In this document: positions 1 to 6,755 of the stretch, piece by piece
How the letters are laid out: every line of letters begins with the position of its first letter
Numbering within the stretch: position 1 is the stretch's first letter
Assembly (NCBI GenBank): GCA_009929095.1
Contig: SABF01000081.1
Span: 1 to 6,755 of the forward strand
Length of the DNA: 6,755 nucleotides
From: Erysipelotrichia bacterium
Lineage (GTDB): Bacteria > Bacillota_I > Bacilli_A > Erysipelotrichales > Erysipelotrichaceae
Direction: 5' to 3'
Translations under genes and position numbers: made by a program
Notes under the pieces: model-generated
Database searches by the model: none
What the model saw: only the letters and a program-made list of their open reading frames with translations
Told to the model about the DNA's origin: nothing

Positions 1-48
1 GTTGTGGCTCTTCTTTGGTTTTCTTGCTGTTCTTCTTTGCTGTGTCAT
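1..48 (-). CDS. 5' end of an unidentified gene downstream of gatB (partial, basic N-terminus)
   Basis: Sixteen codons are open from an ATG at 48..46 to the window edge, giving MTQQRRTARKPKKSHN. An in-frame TAG lies at 72..70 and no GTG or TTG occurs between it and the ATG, so this is the first usable start. The ribosome binding site is weak: a GGAAAACGAG stretch lies just upstream of AAAAC-ATG. A promoter-like element sits 28 nt upstream of the start. Seven of the 16 residues are Arg or Lys and none is acidic. That would fit the cytoplasmic tail of a membrane protein, such as a class A penicillin-binding protein, or the N-terminus of a nucleic-acid-binding protein. The fragment is too short to choose, so no function is assigned. 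The gap to gatB is 56 nt on the same strand, so it may also receive read-through from gatCAB. Confidence 0.55.
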   Translation of the reverse strand, partial: MTQQRRTARKPKKSHN

Positions 49-75
49 GTTTTCTCGTTTTCCAAACGCCTAACT

Positions 76-104
76 ATTGTATCGTGTTATGAACGTTTTT
101 TCCA
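76..104 (-). promoter_or_regulatory. Putative sigma-A promoter for the gene downstream of gatB
   Basis: On the minus strand the gatB stop codon (TAG, 107..105) is followed at once by TGGAAA (104..99, 4 of 6 matches to TTGACA). A 17-nt spacer (98..82) and TACAAT (81..76, 5 of 6 matches to TATAAT) follow. Transcription would be expected to start near 69, giving a leader of about 20 nt before the ATG at 48. No TG extension precedes the -10 box. The rest of this 56-nt gap shows no hairpin followed by a T-run, so gatB transcripts probably continue into the next gene. The spacing and -10 box are good and the -35 box is only fair; this is a by-eye assignment. Confidence 0.4.
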
Positions 105-1541
105 CTATTCGGCAATTCGCTTTTTTAATTCCTGCTGCACAAGAGAGGATGCCATAGCCGGATTAGCCTGGCCGCGGGATTTCTTCATAACCTGACCGAC
201 CAGGAATCCGACTGCCTTATCCTTGCCGGCCGCAAAATCCTGAATTGCCTGCGGGTTAGCGTCGAGCACTTCTTTGATCATGGCATCAAGTGCACCGGTA
301 TCAGATACCTGCTTCAGACCTTTTTCCTCTGCAGCCTTTTCCGGATTCTTGCCATTCATCAGATCATCCACCAATTCTTTGGCCTGTTTGCCGGATATTC
401 TTCCATCGTCAATCATGGAGATCAGCTTAGACAGACTTTCCGGCTTGAGATCACAGTGATCAATTGTCCGATCATTGCGGTTCAGCCATGCACTGACTTC
501 AGAAAGCAGCCAGTTGCAGGCAGTCTTGGCATTCTTCGTGGTTTTCATGACCTGTTCAAAGAATTCTGACATTTCCTTGTTGGCAATCAGAATATTGATA
601 TCGTGATCACTCAATCCATATTCTTTCTCGTATCTTGCCTTACGGGCTTCTGGCAGCTCCGGCATAGAATCCTGAATGGATCTGATCCAGGCGGAATCCA
701 GTCGAATCGGCACAATGTTCGGTTCCGGGAAAAATTTGTAATCCACGTTCCCTTCCTTGCGTCTCATCAGTACAGTTTCTCCAGTAGCCTCATCAAATCT
801 TCTGGTCTCCTGCAGTACTTTTTCACCGGATTCAAGAAGCTTCTTCTGACGTCCAACTTCATAGTCAACCGCTTTCCCGATATTGGCAATGGAATTCAGG
901 TTTTTGATTTCATTCTTAGTGCCAAGTATCTTTGACCCCTTCGGAGCGATTGATACGTTGGTATCGCAGCGCATGGATCCTTCTTCCATTTTGCAGTCAG
1001 AAACGCCAAGGTAATACAGGGTCTGACGAAGCTCAGTCACGTATGCCTCTGCCTCTGCACCGCTTGTCATATCCGGTTCGGATACAATTTCGATCAGCGG
1101 CACGCCTGAGCGATTAAAGTCAAGAAGTGACAGTTTGGTCAGGTGGAACTGTTTGGCTGTATCTTCTTCCATATGAATGCGATTAATGCGGATTTTCTTT
1201 CTGCCGTTTGGAACATCAATCATCACATAGCCATCTCTGCCCAGCGGATGGAACTGCTGGGTAATCTGGAATCCCTTGGCAAGATCTGAATAGTAATAAT
1301 TCTTACGATCAAACTTGACCAGCGGATCAATCGTCAGATGCAGCGCAGTGCATGCTTCAATTGCCTCACGGACTGCTTCTTTGTTAAGACATGGCATTGT
1401 GCCGGGATGACCCAGATCAATTTCATTTGTGCAGCTGTTTGCCTGACGTCCAAACTGGGCTGGTGCGCCAGAGAACATCTTTGTTTTCGTCTTCAGCTCG
1501 ACATGGATCTCAATGCCAATTGTCACATCGTATTCCATCAT
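105..1541 (-). CDS. gatB: Asp/Glu-tRNA(Asn/Gln) amidotransferase subunit B
   Basis: GatB is the kinase/amidotransferase subunit of cytoplasmic GatCAB. It binds misacylated Glu-tRNA(Gln) or Asp-tRNA(Asn), activates the side-chain carboxylate with ATP and transfers ammonia channelled from GatA. At 478 aa it is full length (the Staphylococcus protein is about 475). Visible family motifs are IGIEIHVEL (8-16), FDRKNYYYSD (77-86), HMEED (123-127), PLIEIVSEPD (148-157), KMEEGSMRCDTN (184-195), RRFDEATGET (247-256) and FFPEPNIVP (270-278). The C-terminal YqeY-like tRNA-binding tail carries GKDKAVGFLVGQVMKK (439-454). Odd point: the usual YPD..PK loop reads YSDLAK (84-89). Two ATGs stand in tandem at 1541 and 1538. 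The second is better spaced from the GGAGGTGA site and would give 477 aa. The gene overlaps the end of gatA, implying coupled translation, and is the last gene of gatCAB. Confidence 0.97.
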   Translation of the reverse strand: MMEYDVTIGIEIHVELKTKTKMFSGAPAQFGRQANSCTNEIDLGHPGTMPCLNKEAVREAIEACTALHLTIDPLVKFDRKNYYYSDLAKGFQITQQFHPLGRDGYVMIDVPNGRKKIRINRIHMEEDTAKQFHLTKLSLLDFNRSGVPLIEIVSEPDMTSGAEAEAYVTELRQTLYYLGVSDCKMEEGSMRCDTNVSIAPKGSKILGTKNEIKNLNSIANIGKAVDYEVGRQKKLLESGEKVLQETRRFDEATGETVLMRRKEGNVDYKFFPEPNIVPIRLDSAWIRSIQDSMPELPEARKARYEKEYGLSDHDINILIANKEMSEFFEQVMKTTKNAKTACNWLLSEVSAWLNRNDRTIDHCDLKPESLSKLISMIDDGRISGKQAKELVDDLMNGKNPEKAAEEKGLKQVSDTGALDAMIKEVLDANPQAIQDFAAGKDKAVGFLVGQVMKKSRGQANPAMASSLVQQELKKRIAE

Positions 1542-2956
1542 TTCACCTCCGTATGAAGATCTTCATAGCCGGTGATCTCTTCAATGGCTTTGCCAATGCC
1601 AAACATAGTGCTTTCTTCCCATGTCCGGCAGGTCAGATTCACTCCCAGCGGACAGCCTTCTATAAATCCCATGGGAACAGTCATCGAAGGACAGCCGCTG
1701 AAGTTGCCCATAATCATGAAATTCTCTGCTACCAGATAATCTTCTGACAGCTGATCCTGATCCGATTTGGCATCAATCAGCGGCGCAATATTCGGACTGG
1801 CCGGTGCAATCAGGCAGTCATATTCCCTAAAGCACTCATTCATGGCATTTACAACCAGTCTTCTGATTTTCTGTGCCTTACGGAACAAACGCTCCTGGTT
1901 CTCCTGGAACAGACCATAGGAGCCAATGACAAACCGTCTCCGGATCAGCGGCCCAAAGCCTTTGGTTCTTGAAGCAGTCATGATTTCCTGCATGTCTGCA
2001 CCATCTTCTCTGACGCCAAAGCGAATGCCATCCAGATTGGAATCATTGGAAGTGGCTTCACAGTTTGCAATCAGATAGTATGCCGGAAGAATTGCCTTAA
2101 GCAGATCATCATCGAAATTGTAAACGTCAATCTGAGCACCGCGTTCTCTCAGTTTTTCCATCAGTTCATTAAACATTTTCAGGGTATCTGGATTGCCAAG
2201 ATTATCAATGACATTTCCGATGATGGCAATCTTCTTTCCCTTTATATCGGAGTTCAATTCAGACAGGTAATCCGGTACTTCGCGATATGAACTGGTCATA
2301 TCGCAGTCATCTCTGCCAGCCAGCACTTTCAGACTGATGCAGGCATCTTCAATGGATCTTGTGAAGTAGCCGACATGATCCAGACTGGACGCATAAGGCA
2401 CAATTCCATAACGCGAAATTCTGCCATACGTCGGCTTAACACCAACCACACCGCAGTACGATGCCGGTTTGCGAACTGAATCACCGGTATCTGAACCAAT
2501 TGCCATCGGAACAGCGCCTGACGCTACAATCGCCGCACTGCCGCCGGATGATCCGCCGGTCATTCTTCTGATATCCCAGGGATTGTATGCCGGTCCCATA
2601 AAGCAGGTCCGGTTGGTTCCGCCCATGGCGAGTTCATCCATGCTGGTCTTGGCGATGCATACCGCACCGGCCGCTTTCAGCTTGTCAGCGATCGTCGCAT
2701 TGTATACCGGTACATAGTTTGAAAGAATTCTTGATCCGGCTGTAGTCAGAATGCCTTTCGTATTCACATTGTCCTTAAGGGCAATGGGAACTCCGCGCAT
2801 CAGTCCTTCTTCCGGAAGTTCTGCAAGCTGTTCTGAGGGATCAATAAATGTGATGACATCATGCAGTTTTTCCTGCTGCTCCTGAGCCTGCTCATATGCT
2901 TTGATGCAGCGCTCTGCTGCATTGCGTTCCCTGACCATTTCCTCGATCATGCTCAT
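1538..2956 (-). CDS. gatA: Asp/Glu-tRNA(Asn/Gln) amidotransferase subunit A (glutaminase, amidase-signature family)
   Basis: GatA hydrolyses glutamine and passes the ammonia through a tunnel to GatB. It is an amidase-signature protein with a Ser-cisSer-Lys triad. At 472 aa it is slightly shorter than the usual 480-490, with a short N-terminus. The triad is readable: Lys61 in GVPIALKDN (55-63), cis-Ser136 in GGSSGGSAA (134-142) and nucleophile Ser160 in GSDTGDSVRKPAS (154-166). The spacings (75 and 99 residues after the Lys) equal those of Staphylococcus GatA and FAAH. Odd points: Asp159 replaces the near-invariant Gly just before the nucleophile (codon GAT). The usual SxGYYDAYY stretch reads FQENQERLF (350-358). 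The Asp that contacts glutamine appears to be Glu411 in my by-eye alignment. These probably mark a divergent Mollicutes/Erysipelotrichia type and not loss of function, as all three triad residues are kept. The start overlaps the gatC stop by 4 nt; a second Met (M3) is an alternative start. The end overlaps gatB. Confidence 0.96.
   Translation of the reverse strand: MSMIEEMVRERNAAERCIKAYEQAQEQQEKLHDVITFIDPSEQLAELPEEGLMRGVPIALKDNVNTKGILTTAGSRILSNYVPVYNATIADKLKAAGAVCIAKTSMDELAMGGTNRTCFMGPAYNPWDIRRMTGGSSGGSAAIVASGAVPMAIGSDTGDSVRKPASYCGVVGVKPTYGRISRYGIVPYASSLDHVGYFTRSIEDACISLKVLAGRDDCDMTSSYREVPDYLSELNSDIKGKKIAIIGNVIDNLGNPDTLKMFNELMEKLRERGAQIDVYNFDDDLLKAILPAYYLIANCEATSNDSNLDGIRFGVREDGADMQEIMTASRTKGFGPLIRRRFVIGSYGLFQENQERLFRKAQKIRRLVVNAMNECFREYDCLIAPASPNIAPLIDAKSDQDQLSEDYLVAENFMIMGNFSGCPSMTVPMGFIEGCPLGVNLTCRTWEESTMFGIGKAIEEITGYEDLHTEVK
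1543..1550 (-). promoter_or_regulatory. Strong gatB ribosome binding site inside the gatA 3' end
   Basis: The minus strand reads GGAGGTGA, an eight-base match to the 16S rRNA 3' end complement, followed by A-ATG-ATG. GGAGG is 4 nt from the first ATG and 7 nt from the second, so the site favours the second Met (1538..1536). With that start the junction with the gatA stop is TGATG (1-nt overlap); with the first it is ATGA (4-nt overlap). The site lies within the last codons of gatA, so terminating ribosomes could reinitiate directly. Confidence 0.85.
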
Positions 2957-3249
2957 TTCACCACCTTTGGCAGGACAAAATGTCCTTCCACTTTCTTTTC
3001 AACATTGGCCAGTGCTTCGTCCTGACTGATGACATTAGTCACTTCGTCATCACGAATAAAGGAGGTCTCATCCTCAAACGGATAAACCATTTCCTCTACC
3101 CCATCGGTGCTGACTGCATCCATCAGCTTCATCTGTCTGTTCAGCGTTTCAAACTCTCTGACGATATCGTCTGCTTCGTCGTCAGAAAGATCAAACATCA
3201 GCTGATGTGCCAGCGACTTAAAGTATGCCGCATCTTTCTTTTCTTCCAT
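2953..3249 (-). CDS. gatC: Asp/Glu-tRNA(Asn/Gln) amidotransferase subunit C
   Basis: GatC is the small non-catalytic subunit that wraps around the GatA-GatB interface and stabilises the complex. The 98-aa product has the usual length of 90-100. The N-terminal half (about 6-44) is predicted helical and acidic. It is followed by the conserved turn DAVSTDGVEE (44-53), the segment YPFEDETSFIRDDEV (56-70) that matches the family P..x.T..RxDEV pattern, EALANV (78-83), and the closing GHFVLPKVV (89-97). The ATG at 3249 is preceded 5 nt upstream by AGGAGAG, and no better start is seen. It is the first gene of gatCAB, lies 52 nt after ligA behind its own putative promoter, and overlaps gatA by 4 nt at ATGA. 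Small GatC proteins are poorly conserved, so the context and C-terminal motif are the strongest evidence. Confidence 0.94.
   Translation of the reverse strand: MEEKKDAAYFKSLAHQLMFDLSDDEADDIVREFETLNRQMKLMDAVSTDGVEEMVYPFEDETSFIRDDEVTNVISQDEALANVEKKVEGHFVLPKVVK
2961..2966 (-). promoter_or_regulatory. gatA ribosome binding site within the gatC 3' end
   Basis: The minus strand reads AGGTGG-TGAA-ATG, so an SD-like AGGTGG lies 4 nt before the gatA ATG at 2956 and 10 nt before the alternative Met codon at 2950. It is embedded in the last codons of gatC. Together with the ATGA stop-start overlap, it points to translational coupling of gatC and gatA. Confidence 0.65.
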
Positions 3250-3254
3250 AACTG

Positions 3255-3261
3255 CTCTCCT
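3255..3261 (-). promoter_or_regulatory. gatC ribosome binding site
   Basis: AGGAGAG lies 5 nt before the gatC ATG, in a leader of about 20 nt if transcription starts from the promoter assigned just upstream. This is the only good SD in the gap, and it fixes the gatC start. Confidence 0.8.
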
Positions 3262-3275
3262 GTTTTTTCGTCTTA

Positions 3276-6755
<3,480 letters not shown>

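Noticed and set aside
49..104. Possible rho-independent terminator after gatB
   Set aside because: The A/T runs are not preceded by a GC-rich hairpin in the transcribed direction. Only the AACGTT palindrome and weak inverted matches occur.
4..195. 63-codon plus-strand frame across the gatB 3' end and the intergenic gap
   Set aside because: It overlaps the conserved gatB C-terminal tail on the other strand and covers both the putative promoter and the downstream gene start. No family resemblance is seen.
1391..1747. 118-codon plus-strand frame across the gatA/gatB junction
   Set aside because: It is opposite conserved parts of both proteins and has no usable ribosome binding site or domain, so it is an antisense shadow.

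Overview
The window is a compact, single-strand stretch of a low-to-mid-GC Bacillota (Firmicutes) chromosome, with every supported gene on the minus strand. Read in the direction of transcription (high to low coordinates), it holds the C-terminal two thirds of the helicase gene pcrA, cut by the window edge. Then come complete ligA (NAD+-dependent DNA ligase), complete gatC, gatA and gatB (the three subunits of the tRNA-dependent amidotransferase), and the first 16 codons of a further gene cut by the other edge. A pcrA-ligA pair close to gatCAB is a familiar Bacillota arrangement. Several protein details resemble what I recall of Erysipelotrichia and Mollicutes: the GatA motif GSDTGDSVRKPAS, the GatB stretch GFQITQQFHPLG and the GatC segment YPFEDETSFIRDDEV. 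UGA is used as an ordinary stop (ligA, gatC, gatA) and Trp is encoded by TGG, so this is not a UGA=Trp mollicute. My best guess is an Erysipelotrichia-like gut or oral Bacillota, from memory of the families and without a search.

Layout: pcrA ends 19 nt before ligA, and ligA has its own strong GGAGG site, so the two should be cotranscribed as a DNA repair and replication pair. A 52-nt gap follows. It carries a good sigma-A-type promoter (TTGACC, 18 nt, TACAAT) whose -35 box overlaps the ligA stop codon, so gatCAB can be transcribed independently of, or in addition to, read-through from ligA. The gatC/gatA junction overlaps by 4 nt (ATGA). The gatA/gatB junction overlaps by 4 nt or 1 nt depending on which of two tandem ATGs is used. 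This suits translational coupling of three subunits needed in equal amounts. After gatB there is no terminator. Instead a second promoter-like element (TGGAAA, 17 nt, TACAAT) abuts the gatB stop and leads into the next gene, whose very basic N-terminus is all that is visible.

Function: PcrA unwinds DNA and can engage RNA polymerase, LigA seals nicks, and GatCAB turns Glu-tRNA(Gln) and/or Asp-tRNA(Asn) into the correctly charged forms using glutamine as ammonia donor. These are housekeeping genes. I found no mobile element, CRISPR array, RNA gene, toxin-antitoxin pair, defence island or undescribed system. The points worth a second look are the non-canonical residues around the GatA glutaminase site, the two similarly built promoters seated on upstream stop codons, and the gatB start choice. 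No stretch over 300 nt lacks a gene; the longest gaps are about 50 to 56 nt and are described.
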